In this document: in pieces, positions 1-8,481 of the stretch | Layout: every line of letters starts with the position of its first letter | How positions within the stretch are numbered: the first letter of the stretch is position 1 | From: Thalassotalea marina | GTDB taxonomy: Bacteria; Pseudomonadota; Gammaproteobacteria; Enterobacterales; Alteromonadaceae | DNA length: 64,000 bases | Direction: 5' to 3' | Assembly (NCBI RefSeq): GCF_014656435.1 | Contig: NZ_BNCK01000007.1 | Coordinates: 186,001 to 250,000, forward strand | The notes under the pieces: model-generated | Databases searched by the model: none | What the model was told of the DNA's origin: nothing | Seen by the model: only the letters and a program-made list of their open reading frames with translations | Program-made: the position numbers and the translations under genes

Positions 1-725
1 TCTTTGTCTCTGGTAAGAGTGCCTGAAGCAATAGCTTGCTTTAAACGTGTTAATTCGGTGCTTGACTGTGTTAAGTCGACATAGATGGGGTCAAGCTGGG
101 TAACTGTTGCTAATGTCCCCTCTTGATTAGCATTAACAAGCGCACCAGCCGTGACTTCTGATTTACCTATTTGACCATCAATGGGTGATTTTACTTTTGT
201 ATAGTTGAGGTTAATTTCAGCGGTTTGTAATTGCGCTTTAGCCGTTAACAAATCAGCTTCTGCACTTTTAAATGATGCTACTGCTTCGTCATAATCTTGT
301 TGGCTCGCCGCTTTGGTTTTTAACAAGTTTTTGTATCGCGTAAGTTTTGCCTTAGCGTTAGCAATATTAGCCTCGGCTTTTTTGATAGCTGCTTTATTAG
401 TTGCAACTTGCGCTTCAAAAATAGCGGGATCGATTTGATATAGTGCTTGACCCTGTTTAACTTCAGCACCTTCAGTAAATAACCGATGTTGAATAATGCC
501 AGTAACCTGAGGTCTAATTTCGGCAATTTGTGATGCAGATACTCGCCCAGGTAGCTCTTTAGTCAATGTAATAGCTTGGCTTTTTACTGTGACCACACCA
601 ACAGGCATAGCCTGCATTGCGGGTCCCTTAGCTTGTGCCTGTTCAGGCTGACCACACCCAGACATAATGATCAATGCCATAACAATGGCAGAAAATTGAA
701 AAGAAAAAGAATTAACTCGTTGCAT
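1..725 (-). CDS. RND efflux periplasmic adaptor (HlyD/AcrA family), 3' part missing
   Basis: Membrane-fusion subunit that links an inner-membrane RND pump to an outer-membrane channel. Translating the minus strand from the ATG at 723-725 gives an uninterrupted frame to the window edge (about 241 residues). It starts with a lipoprotein signal ending in a lipobox (MSGC at about residues 21-24), followed by a first beta-barrel/lipoyl half, a long Ala/Lys/Glu-rich helical hairpin (about 100-165) and a second lipoyl half with the typical KSPIDGQIG segment. This is the AcrA/MexA layout. The C-terminal barrel lies outside the window, where an RND transporter gene would be expected. The TetR gene upstream on the same strand is the probable repressor. 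Family call is firm; substrate unknown. Confidence 0.93.
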   Translation of the reverse strand, partial: MQRVNSFSFQFSAIVMALIIMSGCGQPEQAQAKGPAMQAMPVGVVTVKSQAITLTKELPGRVSASQIAEIRPQVTGIIQHRLFTEGAEVKQGQALYQIDPAIFEAQVATNKAAIKKAEANIANAKAKLTRYKNLLKTKAASQQDYDEAVASFKSAEADLLTAKAQLQTAEINLNYTKVKSPIDGQIGKSEVTAGALVNANQEGTLATVTQLDPIYVDLTQSSTELTRLKQAIASGTLTRDK

Positions 726-747
726 TACTGTACCTTCAACTTAGAGT

Positions 748-759
748 GAACGATCATTC
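748..759. promoter_or_regulatory. Candidate TetR-type operator upstream of efflux adaptor
   Basis: The 12-bp sequence GAACGATCATTC is a near palindrome (10 of 12 positions symmetric) lying 22 bp upstream of the adaptor start. Half sites of the GAACG/GAATG type are common for TetR-family efflux repressors, and such a repressor is encoded just upstream. The assignment is inferred from position and symmetry only. Confidence 0.4.
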
Positions 760-1027
760 TAATTTAATTTTCTGTACATTAAAACAACTAAATGATCTTT
801 TTAATATACTAGAACATGCTCAGTACTTTTGTTTAATTCAGGTATAGGCTTAGCCAAAAAGCATGGTAACTTATTGATATTTTTATCAATAAAAAACAAA
901 ACCATTTGTAGTATGCTAAATAAGGATGGCGCTTGAAAAATATATTGTTACAAACAACAAGCGAAGTAAATCACGGACAAGTCGATAACCGAGCGGGGTA
1001 CAAAAGCTAGTTGAAATTTAAATAAAC
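760..1027. other. Non-coding gap between tetR and efflux adaptor
   Basis: No convincing gene is seen here. The stretch contains a perfect 7-bp inverted repeat around a T4 loop (873-890, ATTGATA/TATCAAT). It also has a longer two-part hairpin (930-963) with outer arms CGCTTG/CAAGCG and inner arms TTGTT/AACAA. It must hold the promoter of the efflux adaptor, read leftwards, but no clear -35/-10 pair stands out. Confidence 0.4.
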
Positions 1028-1049
1028 GCTAGGGCCTAGAAACCCTAGC
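1015..1049 (-). terminator. Rho-independent terminator of tetR
   Basis: A perfect 7-bp stem GCTAGGG/CCCTAGC (1028-1034 and 1043-1049) with an 8-nt loop is followed, on the minus strand, by a T-rich run (GTTTATTTAAATTT). It lies 15 bp after the TetR stop codon, so the regulator and the efflux genes are probably separate transcripts. Confidence 0.75.
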
Positions 1050-1064
1050 TGAACAGATTTGTGA

Positions 1065-1721
1065 CTAAGCTACCGCTAACGCTTCTTTGTGGCGTTGTTG
1101 GTACATGGCTTTTGCTTTCATAAAATCTGGCTTAGCTGATTCAGTAATGTAAGGGCGGATCATCACCAAAATTTTCAACACGCCATCTAAAAATACTGAA
1201 TCATTGATCTCGGTATTTTCATTTTGTGTTTGATAAAAGCTCAACCAGAATGTGTTGATCAAGCGTAAAATGCTAACGATATCGGCTAACTCATCATCTT
1301 CGAAAGTCATCATATTGGCATCACGTAAAGACACTAACATTTCACTTAATCGTTTAGAAATGGTGTGTTGTACCTCTACATATTTTTCATGCAATAACGG
1401 GTTTTTCGCCAATAACACAGGTAAATTAGCGTAGAAAAAACGAAACTTCATTAACGCTTGGAAAACCGCATCCATATACAAAATAATGGTGTCGAGCGGT
1501 TTAGTTTCTGGGTTTACCTGAGGAAAGGTGTCTAATAGTAGATTACGAGCGTATTCTTCGTAAATGGATAAGATGATGTCTTCTTTGTTGCGAAAGTGGT
1601 AGTACAAGTTGCCGGGACTAATGCCGAGGTGAGCAGCGATATGGTTAGTTGTGACATTCCTTTCGCCCTGTTCATTAAATAACTCGATACTTGCTTGAAT
1701 TATTTTATCCCGAGTTTTCAT
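1065..1721 (-). CDS. TetR/AcrR family transcriptional regulator
   Basis: A 218-residue DNA-binding repressor. The N-terminal TetR helix-turn-helix covers about residues 5-50 (opening KIIQASIELFNEQG, then a TTNHIAAHLGISPGNLYYHF recognition segment). A helical ligand/dimer domain follows, resembling the 'TetR/AcrR, YcdC-like C-terminal' type. The gene reads toward an RND adaptor on the same strand, separated by its own terminator, so control of that pump is the likely role. A purine-rich stretch (AAAGAG) precedes the ATG at a short distance. Confidence 0.88.
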   Translation of the reverse strand: MKTRDKIIQASIELFNEQGERNVTTNHIAAHLGISPGNLYYHFRNKEDIILSIYEEYARNLLLDTFPQVNPETKPLDTIILYMDAVFQALMKFRFFYANLPVLLAKNPLLHEKYVEVQHTISKRLSEMLVSLRDANMMTFEDDELADIVSILRLINTFWLSFYQTQNENTEINDSVFLDGVLKILVMIRPYITESAKPDFMKAKAMYQQRHKEALAVA

Positions 1722-1893
1722 ACTCTTTTACTTTCTTTATCAATGAATCAATCCCCTAATCATACTATCAATTTTTAGCCAAGGTAAAGATATTCGAGTA
1801 AATACTTTAAGTCTGTTGCTTACTAGCCCATACAAACTAGGCATAAGCCTTGTTGTCATATGGCCGTGGGCTTATTACAATGAAACTATCTAA

Positions 1894-2394
<501 letters not shown>

Positions 2395-2469
2395 CACAGT
2401 TGATTTAAAGACAAGTACTCTTAAAGTCGCTAGACTGATGATAAAACAACCAACTATGAGAGGTTTACA

Positions 2470-2928
2470 ATGAAAACCATAATGACAGTACTTAGTTTAT
2501 TAGCTGTTTTGTCTGGGTGTTCAAGTAACTCCATTAGCTTGCAAACACAAAATGAAAACATTCGAAGTTATATCGCCAGCAACAACTTGCAGCATGTTAG
2601 CCGCGTTAACTCTTTTCGTTTTCAAGGCTGGAACGCATTAACCGACGAGTTTATGTTTTTATCATCTTCACCCAAGCGCAATTATTTAATTGAACTAAAA
2701 GGCTTTTGTGACGATATTCGTTGGGCACATGTATTAAGAATTCATCGTCAAACCGATGCCACTTTGCATGCCAAGTTTGATTCTGTATTTAGCTTGCGTA
2801 ACCCGCAAATGAACTGTCGTATAGATAAGATATACCCAGTCACTAAAGAGCAACGCAAAGCAATTTATCAGCTCAACGAACAAAAACCTGAAGAGCCAAA
2901 ATCTGCAGAACAACCTGAAACGGAGTAA
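2470..2928 (+). CDS. DUF6491-type lipoprotein
   Basis: A 152-residue predicted lipoprotein of unknown function. The signal peptide ends in a lipobox (VLSGC, Cys at 17), and the ATG has a good upstream GAGAGG. The body resembles the DUF6491 family: an arginine-containing start near 'SRVNSFRFQGW', a 'YLIELKG.CDDIRWA' core and a late 'C.I..I.PVT' segment. Two body cysteines, one in GFCDD and one in MNCRI, could form a disulfide. The tail is Glu/Pro-rich and probably disordered. The family assignment is from memory of its motifs; no function is inferred. Confidence 0.75.
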   Translation: MKTIMTVLSLLAVLSGCSSNSISLQTQNENIRSYIASNNLQHVSRVNSFRFQGWNALTDEFMFLSSSPKRNYLIELKGFCDDIRWAHVLRIHRQTDATLHAKFDSVFSLRNPQMNCRIDKIYPVTKEQRKAIYQLNEQKPEEPKSAEQPETE

Positions 2929-2946
2929 GAGTAAGTTACTCCGTTT
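2918..2946. terminator. Hairpin shared by two convergent gene ends
   Basis: A perfect 11-bp inverted repeat (AAACGGAGTAA / TTACTCCGTTT) encloses a 7-nt loop. The stop codon of the lipoprotein (2926-2928) lies in the left arm and that of mutM (2936-2938, minus strand) in the right arm. It can serve as a bidirectional terminator, although the T runs that follow are short. Confidence 0.65.
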
Positions 2947-3751
2947 GGCAATTGGGGCAAAATACTGAACTGCGATTAGATTGTCTGACTTCTTGCAGTT
3001 GGCTTTGGCATTTCACACATGGCTGACCTGCTCGGCCATATACCAATAGCTGCTGTGCAAAATAACCCGGTCTGCCATCGGCCTGAGTAAAGTCTTTTAA
3101 TGTGGTGCCACCTTGTTCAATCGCAGCCGCCAAAACATTTTTTATAATATCAGTCAGGTTATTGAATCGTGTTTGGTCAATATTGCACGCTAAGCTGGTT
3201 GGTAATATACCGGCTTGAAACAAGGCTTCATTAGCATAAATATTACCGACACCAACCACCACTTGGTTATTCATCAAGAAGGTTTTAATCGGTACTTTGC
3301 GCTTTTGTGCTTTTTCAAACAAATAACCATGGGCAAAATCATCAGTTAGTGGCTCAGGTCCAAGTTTGGTAAATAAGCCTTGCTGATCTTGGTGTTTGTC
3401 TAGCCATAATACGGCGCCAAATCGGCGAGGATCGTTTAACCTTAACGCTTGGCCATGTTGAAAAACAATATCAACATGATCGTGTTTTGCTACAGGTGAC
3501 TCTGCTGGAATAACCCGTATTGTGCCAGACATCCCTAAATGAATGACCACTGTGCCTGTGTCAAATTCAAGCAACAAATATTTCGATCGCCTTTTAACCG
3601 CTGACACCTCCTGACCAACGATAGTAGTTACTTCTTCAGGTACTGGCCATCTTAATTGCTTTTGTCTAACAACAACCTCAGCAACTTGCTGATCTTTAAT
3701 ATGTGGCGTAATGCCTAATCGGCATACTTCTACTTCAGGTAATTCAGGCAT
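2936..3751 (-). CDS. mutM: Formamidopyrimidine-DNA glycosylase (Fpg)
   Basis: Removes 8-oxoguanine and formamidopyrimidines from DNA and cleaves the resulting abasic site. It is 271 residues, the standard length. After Met removal it begins with the catalytic PELPE. The conserved lysine is at about residue 57 (RRSKYLL). A helix-two-turn-helix precedes the C-terminal zinc finger, with a CxxC pair (PCVKCQ) and a second pair (FCPNCQ). It is the last gene of a leftward run of three; the ATP-grasp stop codon is 7 bp upstream of its start. Confidence 0.97.
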   Translation of the reverse strand: MPELPEVEVCRLGITPHIKDQQVAEVVVRQKQLRWPVPEEVTTIVGQEVSAVKRRSKYLLLEFDTGTVVIHLGMSGTIRVIPAESPVAKHDHVDIVFQHGQALRLNDPRRFGAVLWLDKHQDQQGLFTKLGPEPLTDDFAHGYLFEKAQKRKVPIKTFLMNNQVVVGVGNIYANEALFQAGILPTSLACNIDQTRFNNLTDIIKNVLAAAIEQGGTTLKDFTQADGRPGYFAQQLLVYGRAGQPCVKCQSQLQEVRQSNRSSVFCPNCQTE

Positions 3752-3758
3752 AACACCC

Positions 3759-4664
3759 CTACAAGGTTAATTGTTTCATTTTCGCGACCAACGCTTGAGC
3801 AAAACGCTTTGGCGATTGCTCATCCATATTAAAATACAGTGAAGGTTCAATTAATTCCGCTTCCATTAAGGCAAAGCTTTCTTGATAACGAACAAAATCT
3901 ACCCTAGCGTAAAGTGGCATAGTATGAATACTCGCAATCTGTTCAATACACCAATTCGCCTGTTTAACCAGTTCAGCTTCAGGTTCAATACTTTGTAATT
4001 GGCCACCATGTTCTTCTTGTACCCTAAAATCTTGTTTTTTAGGCGTTTTCAAAATCGCATGGCTGTATTCACCATTAAAATAAAATAACGAAAATTCCCC
4101 TTCTGCTATAACACTGTCCATAAAAGGCTGTGCCATAAAATGACGCTGTGCAAACGCGCTATTAAGCACAGCTAATTTTTGGGCAGCAGTAGAGCGATGC
4201 AGCCAAAAAGTATTATCGGAATTGGCACTAATACGAGGTTTTAGCACAATTTGATCACGATTTAGTTGCTCAAACATAATGTCGAGCTGTTCAGCCGTTA
4301 ATAGCTTGTCATCAAGCTTATCAAACCAACGAGTTGGCACCACAGAAACACCCTGTTGCTCAAGCTGTTGCAGATAAATTTTATCGATATTCCAACGAAC
4401 AATTTCAATTGCATTTTCTAGATGGGCGCTCGATGCTTCTATTTGTTCTAGTACTTGGATAAATGCCGCGGCATCGTCTTGATAATCCCACGGAGTGCGA
4501 ATAATGACAGCGTCAAAATCAGACCAATTAACGTTTTGAGCACGCCAAGAAATGGTTTCTGTTTGCCATCCAAGTTCAGCTAAATATGGCTCAATCAAGT
4601 GGTCATAGGCGTGAAAGTCTTCCAAACTGTCCATAGACAAAATGGCACAACGTTTTTCCATCAT
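3759..4664 (-). CDS. ATP-grasp domain protein (DcsG/RimK-like ligase)
   Basis: A 301-residue protein resembling ATP-grasp ligases such as the cycloserine-pathway enzyme DcsG and the RimK/glutathione-synthetase group. Visible family features are an N-terminal pre-ATP-grasp segment ending in VIIRTPWDYQ, an ATP-binding core (QIVLKPRISANSDNTFWL), the GEFSLFYFNGEYSHAILKTP strand pair, and a late MEAELIEPSLYF metal-binding segment. Such enzymes couple a carboxylate to an amine or similar nucleophile via an acyl phosphate. The substrate cannot be read from sequence. Two start codons in tandem (4664, 4661) are possible. It sits between a membrane protein gene and mutM in an apparent operon. Confidence 0.82.
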   Translation of the reverse strand: MMEKRCAILSMDSLEDFHAYDHLIEPYLAELGWQTETISWRAQNVNWSDFDAVIIRTPWDYQDDAAAFIQVLEQIEASSAHLENAIEIVRWNIDKIYLQQLEQQGVSVVPTRWFDKLDDKLLTAEQLDIMFEQLNRDQIVLKPRISANSDNTFWLHRSTAAQKLAVLNSAFAQRHFMAQPFMDSVIAEGEFSLFYFNGEYSHAILKTPKKQDFRVQEEHGGQLQSIEPEAELVKQANWCIEQIASIHTMPLYARVDFVRYQESFALMEAELIEPSLYFNMDEQSPKRFAQALVAKMKQLTL

Positions 4665-4676
4665 AATTGCTCTAGG

Positions 4677-5159
4677 TTATTCGTTAAAAATTTCAGCTGG
4701 TACTAGCTGATTAAAAAATTGAGGCGCCAAGACAAACCATGCGTGGTCATGCTCTCGATATACCAGTAACTGTTCACCTTCCATAAACAGTTTCAAACGC
4801 ATTGCCTCGTTACTATTGGCTAACACCACCTCAACTAGCAACCCTAACTGTTTATCCAGTTCAACCGGAGTAATTAAATGTTCGGGCGCTAATTGTCGCC
4901 ATGAATTCATCATTTGATTGAGTGCTTGAACCGATAAAGTATCGCGATTGGCTTGCCAACCTTGCCCTTTACGCTCAACTAAAAAGTGTTCATTAATCGA
5001 TAGGGTCAAAATGACAGGATTAGCAGGAAACAACCTAACTTGCTGTTGGTCAGTTTTGTTTTCAAATACATTGTCATGTGTTGCATTGATGATCAAGATA
5101 AATGCTAACACACCAAAAATAATAACGTTATTCCAACCTGCTCTAGACAGTTTTACCAT
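4677..5159 (-). CDS. Single-pass membrane protein of unknown function
   Basis: About 160 residues with one N-terminal hydrophobic helix (GWNNVIIFGVLAFILIIN), then a soluble domain predicted to lie in the periplasm. The ATG at 5157-5159 was chosen over a TTG two codons earlier. I do not recognise a named family; the N-terminus looks like proteins that accompany mutM-region genes in Alteromonadales. It ends 12 bp before the ATP-grasp gene, so it probably heads the three-gene transcript with that ligase and mutM. No function is proposed. Confidence 0.7.
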   Translation of the reverse strand: MVKLSRAGWNNVIIFGVLAFILIINATHDNVFENKTDQQQVRLFPANPVILTLSINEHFLVERKGQGWQANRDTLSVQALNQMMNSWRQLAPEHLITPVELDKQLGLLVEVVLANSNEAMRLKLFMEGEQLLVYREHDHAWFVLAPQFFNQLVPAEIFNE

Positions 5160-5212
5160 AATCAAATTAATACAGATAATCTAACTTGCCGTTATGTTAC
5201 CACTTTAATCGA

Positions 5213-5926
5213 TTATAGCGAGAACAACGCTTTGAACTGACTCGCCTGACGGCGTGATACTTCGACCTTGGCACCACTTTTCATTGTTAGCTCGAGACCA
5301 CCACTAGCACATAAAGCCACATCTTGAACACAACTTAACTGCACAATGTATTGGCGACTAGTTCGAAAAAACACCTCTTTGGGTAGGCGTGCCTCTATCT
5401 GTGCCAAGGTACGATACACAATGGTTTTATGTTGGTCGAAATATACTTGTGTGTAATTGCCAAGTGACTCGAAACGCTCCACTTGTGCCAATTGAATAAG
5501 AAAACATTGTTGGCCATCTTTGACAAAAAAGCGCGACGATAAATCCATCATTGCTTTAGTCTCAGTTACTGACTCACGCTCCATATTTACTCGCGCTAAA
5601 GCGCTCTGTAACCGCTCTTGGCTAAAGGGTTTTAATAGGTAATCAATGGCATTTTGTTCAAATGCTTTAAGGGCAAACTCCTCAAATGCAGTAGTGAAAA
5701 TAACTTTAGGCGGCTGCGCTATCGAGAGCAATAAATCAAAACCATTACCATCAGGTAAGTCTATATCGAGAAACATTAAATCAACATTGTGTTGAGCGAG
5801 TAACTCTTGAGCCTGGGCGATTGAATCTGCCTCACCAACGATGGCGATATGTTTTACATCAGCCAGTTGGGCTTTTAGTTCTAAACGCGCTAAACGCGAG
5901 TCTTCAACAATAATCACATTTAACAC
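5213..5926 (-). CDS. LytTR-family response regulator
   Basis: A 237-residue two-component regulator. An N-terminal receiver domain (1-120) carries the acidic pocket (VED at 7-9), the phospho-acceptor Asp54 in MFLDIDLP and the late Lys in LLKPF. The C-terminal half (about 135-237) is a LytTR DNA-binding domain with the FFRTSRQYIVQL core. LytTR proteins bind direct repeats rather than the usual helix-turn-helix sites. The start lies 1 bp after the stop of the partner kinase gene, so the two are co-translated. Confidence 0.94.
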   Translation of the reverse strand: MLNVIIVEDSRLARLELKAQLADVKHIAIVGEADSIAQAQELLAQHNVDLMFLDIDLPDGNGFDLLLSIAQPPKVIFTTAFEEFALKAFEQNAIDYLLKPFSQERLQSALARVNMERESVTETKAMMDLSSRFFVKDGQQCFLIQLAQVERFESLGNYTQVYFDQHKTIVYRTLAQIEARLPKEVFFRTSRQYIVQLSCVQDVALCASGGLELTMKSGAKVEVSRRQASQFKALFSL

Positions 5927-5927
5927 A

Positions 5928-6962
5928 TTATTTTCCTATCACTATGCTCGCCTGCACCATATCATCGACTTGTTTCAGTGAATAGTGTGCTTGTTCGCCA
6001 TACAATATATTTAAGCGCGACTTGATGTTGCGAGTACCAACACCGGTTGTATCTGCATCAGTGTTAAGCTCGCCGCTATTGTTAACACATAACGTTAATA
6101 CCTCTGACTCTAAACGAATATCAATGTGAATATCGCCGCCAGCTCTGCGTTTACCAATACCATGTTTTATCGCATTTTCCACCAGCAACTGCACCATCAT
6201 GCACGGCACTTTGCTGCTTAGTGCTTGCTCATCAATTGATTTTGTAATGCTGAGTTTGTTCTCAAATTGCAACTTGTTTAAATTAAGATAACTATCAACT
6301 AACTGTAGCTCTTCGTGTAACGTCCATTCTTTGTCTTGTTTAACTTGCATGGTGGTGCGCATCACATCAGATAAATCGGTTAGACAATCTCTCGCCTTAG
6401 CTGGATCTTCTAAAATTAATGCTCTGATATTGTTAATAGCATTAAACATAAAATGGGGGTTTAATTGATTTAACAATATATCTAGTTGCGCGGCTTTTAA
6501 CGATGACTGTAATGCAGAGTTTTGTGCACTTGTGCTTTTTAATAAAAACTGTCGGCGAATGGTTAAATAAGTAATCGACCACAATAAAGACAGAAAAACC
6601 AGGTTGGGTAAAGCCAACCAAAAATATCGCATTGGCTCGGTTAAAGGCACGCCATACAAGGGTTCAAAAAACGGAAATAATGCGCTACTAACAATCAAAT
6701 TGGTGACAAAAGCTGTAAGCACACTAATCAACACCACCTGCACAAAGTTCCAAGCGACATTGTCTGACTGCAAGTAACGCTTAAAGTACCATCGGGTACA
6801 AGTTGTGGTAGCAATAAAGGCAATATAAAGGGTTAAAGAATTAATTAATTCGCCAATAGCAAAGTGAGAAAAATAACCTCTAACGGTTAGGTTGAGCAGC
6901 GTAAACGCTCCCCAACCTAGAACTTGGCATAGCCAAAACATTTTATTATCTGATTTACTCAT
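5928..6962 (-). CDS. LytS/YehU-type sensor histidine kinase
   Basis: A 344-residue membrane kinase with about four transmembrane helices (around residues 9-27, 38-56, 74-98, 115-136). A His_kinase domain follows with the family H-box QLNPHFMFN (His170), and then a C-terminal HATPase with the N-box VENAIKHG. There is no separate periplasmic sensor domain, so the membrane part itself is likely the input. Its ATG overlaps the stop of the upstream hydrolase gene (TAATG, sharing base 6962) and it is followed after 1 bp by the LytTR regulator, so the three proteins are made from one coupled message. Confidence 0.93.
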   Translation of the reverse strand: MSKSDNKMFWLCQVLGWGAFTLLNLTVRGYFSHFAIGELINSLTLYIAFIATTTCTRWYFKRYLQSDNVAWNFVQVVLISVLTAFVTNLIVSSALFPFFEPLYGVPLTEPMRYFWLALPNLVFLSLLWSITYLTIRRQFLLKSTSAQNSALQSSLKAAQLDILLNQLNPHFMFNAINNIRALILEDPAKARDCLTDLSDVMRTTMQVKQDKEWTLHEELQLVDSYLNLNKLQFENKLSITKSIDEQALSSKVPCMMVQLLVENAIKHGIGKRRAGGDIHIDIRLESEVLTLCVNNSGELNTDADTTGVGTRNIKSRLNILYGEQAHYSLKQVDDMVQASIVIGK

Positions 6963-8305
6963 TAAAGTGATTTAATCCAAGTGGCCACATCTGATGCTAC
7001 TTGCGGTGAAAACGTAACGTCAATTTCAGCATACTCTTTTGGTAAACCTGTTTTTGCTGGTTGAAATAAATGGTTCAACCCTGGATATATTTTTGTTGTA
7101 ATTTGCTTATTGTTAACAAGTTTTTGAAAACCTGCAATATTTTGTTTAGCTAATACTTGTAAATCTAAATCACCATTTACAGCAAGTACTGGCATGTTTA
7201 GTTTAGGTAAAACCAATGATGGGTCGTATTGCACAAACGCTTGGAACCAAGGCGAGGTAATTTGTGGCATTTGCGCTTTTATCGCTTGTTCTGGCAAACC
7301 AGCACCAACTAGCAACTGTTTAATCTCTTGTGCACTGGCTTTATTAACAATAGCAGCCATCACACTGCGTTGTACTTTATCAGATTGTTGTAATGTCGCT
7401 TCATCTACACCTAGTGCCTGTTGCAACGCATAACTTTGGTCTATCAGAATGTCCGCTCCAGTAGTGCCCACACCGGCTAATGATACAAAGAAATCTACGT
7501 CTTTATTGTCAACACCTGCCAATGCACCAATCAAACCACCTTCACTGTGACCAATAAAGCCTATTTGGGCCTCTTTGAACTCAGGCAATTGACGCACATA
7601 GTGAACTGCGGCTTTTGCATCAGCTGCAAAATCATAGCTAGTTGCACTTTTAAAATCGCCAGTGGACTTACTCACGCCCCTATCGTCATAACGTAATACC
7701 GCAATACCTTGTTTAGTTAATAAGTCTGCCAGTACCCAGAAGCTTTGATGGCCAAAAATTTCTTGATTTCTATTGCTTGGACCAGAGCCTGATATTAAAA
7801 CCGCAACGTAATTTGTCCCTTGTTTAGGTACCGTCAAGGTGCCAGCAAGCGTAATATTTTCTGCTTTGTTATCAAAGGATACTTCACGCACTAGATATTC
7901 AGTGTCCTTGGTTGGTGTTTGTGGAAAAACGCGTTTGGCTACTTTGGCCACATTGATATTTTTACTCATGACCAATGGAAGTTCACCACCACCTTGATAA
8001 TAGGTACCTACTAATTTGCCTTGTTCAAGTGTTGCCTTATAACGAATACCGGCAGCTGATAAAGTAAAATCAACATCTTGATCGGTCACTTTAACTTGGT
8101 CAAATGCTAAGCCAAATTGCTGTTGGATCGGAACATCTAATTTTGCACTATAGTTGTTATTGTCTTTTGCAATATGCATCACTAGTTCAACTTGTAACGC
8201 TTCATTCACTTTAACTATGCCTTGCCATGAGCCAACAACGGTCGCTTGAGTAGTCAGTGTAATCAGAGTGAAGATAGAGCAAAGTGTGTGTTTAAATATT
8301 TTCAT
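6962..8305 (-). CDS. Secreted alpha/beta hydrolase, first gene of a LytTR operon
   Basis: About 447 residues from the ATG at 8303-8305. It has a Sec signal peptide, a beta-rich N-terminal domain (to about residue 125) and an alpha/beta-hydrolase fold with an oxyanion region (LISGSGPSNRNQ), the nucleophile elbow GHSEGG (Ser about 254), an acidic NGDLD segment and the late histidine GLNHLF. Enzymes of this kind are esterases or peptidase-like hydrolases of the envelope; the substrate is not known. The start was chosen because AAGGAGAG lies just upstream of this ATG; an earlier codon 27 bp upstream is not supported. It overlaps the kinase gene by one base. Confidence 0.85.
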   Translation of the reverse strand: MKIFKHTLCSIFTLITLTTQATVVGSWQGIVKVNEALQVELVMHIAKDNNNYSAKLDVPIQQQFGLAFDQVKVTDQDVDFTLSAAGIRYKATLEQGKLVGTYYQGGGELPLVMSKNINVAKVAKRVFPQTPTKDTEYLVREVSFDNKAENITLAGTLTVPKQGTNYVAVLISGSGPSNRNQEIFGHQSFWVLADLLTKQGIAVLRYDDRGVSKSTGDFKSATSYDFAADAKAAVHYVRQLPEFKEAQIGFIGHSEGGLIGALAGVDNKDVDFFVSLAGVGTTGADILIDQSYALQQALGVDEATLQQSDKVQRSVMAAIVNKASAQEIKQLLVGAGLPEQAIKAQMPQITSPWFQAFVQYDPSLVLPKLNMPVLAVNGDLDLQVLAKQNIAGFQKLVNNKQITTKIYPGLNHLFQPAKTGLPKEYAEIDVTFSPQVASDVATWIKSL

Positions 8306-8309
8306 ATGT

Positions 8310-8317
8310 CTCTCCTT
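8310..8317 (-). promoter_or_regulatory. Strong ribosome binding site fixing the hydrolase start
   Basis: AAGGAGAG on the minus strand lies 4-5 nt before the ATG at 8303-8305. It decides the start in favour of this ATG and gives a signal peptide directly at the N-terminus. Confidence 0.75.
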
Positions 8318-8344
8318 ATCGTTTATAAGCAAAGCTTATTGCAC

Positions 8345-8390
8345 CTTAACCCGGTTAAGTTCAAAATTTATATCAACGGTCAAATTTTGA
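8345..8390. promoter_or_regulatory. Two adjacent palindromes in divergent promoter region
   Basis: CTTAACC-C-GGTTAAG (8345-8359) is a perfect 7+1+7 palindrome. Immediately beside it, TCAAAATTT (8361-8369) and AAATTTTGA (8382-8390) form a perfect 9-bp inverted repeat with a 12-bp spacer. They lie between the leftward hydrolase-kinase-regulator operon and the rightward DUF885 gene and are candidate binding sites controlling one or both. Which protein binds is not known. Confidence 0.5.
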
Positions 8391-8481
8391 TGTGAATGGT
8401 ATCAATGAATATCCATAGACAATGACACCCATTAGCTTCTAGACTAAGAGTCGTCTTAAAAAAATAACATAGGTAGCATCC

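Noticed and set aside
320-526. 68-residue minus-strand ORF in the efflux adaptor region
   Set aside because: It lies within the adaptor gene in another frame; the adaptor frame shows clear family motifs.
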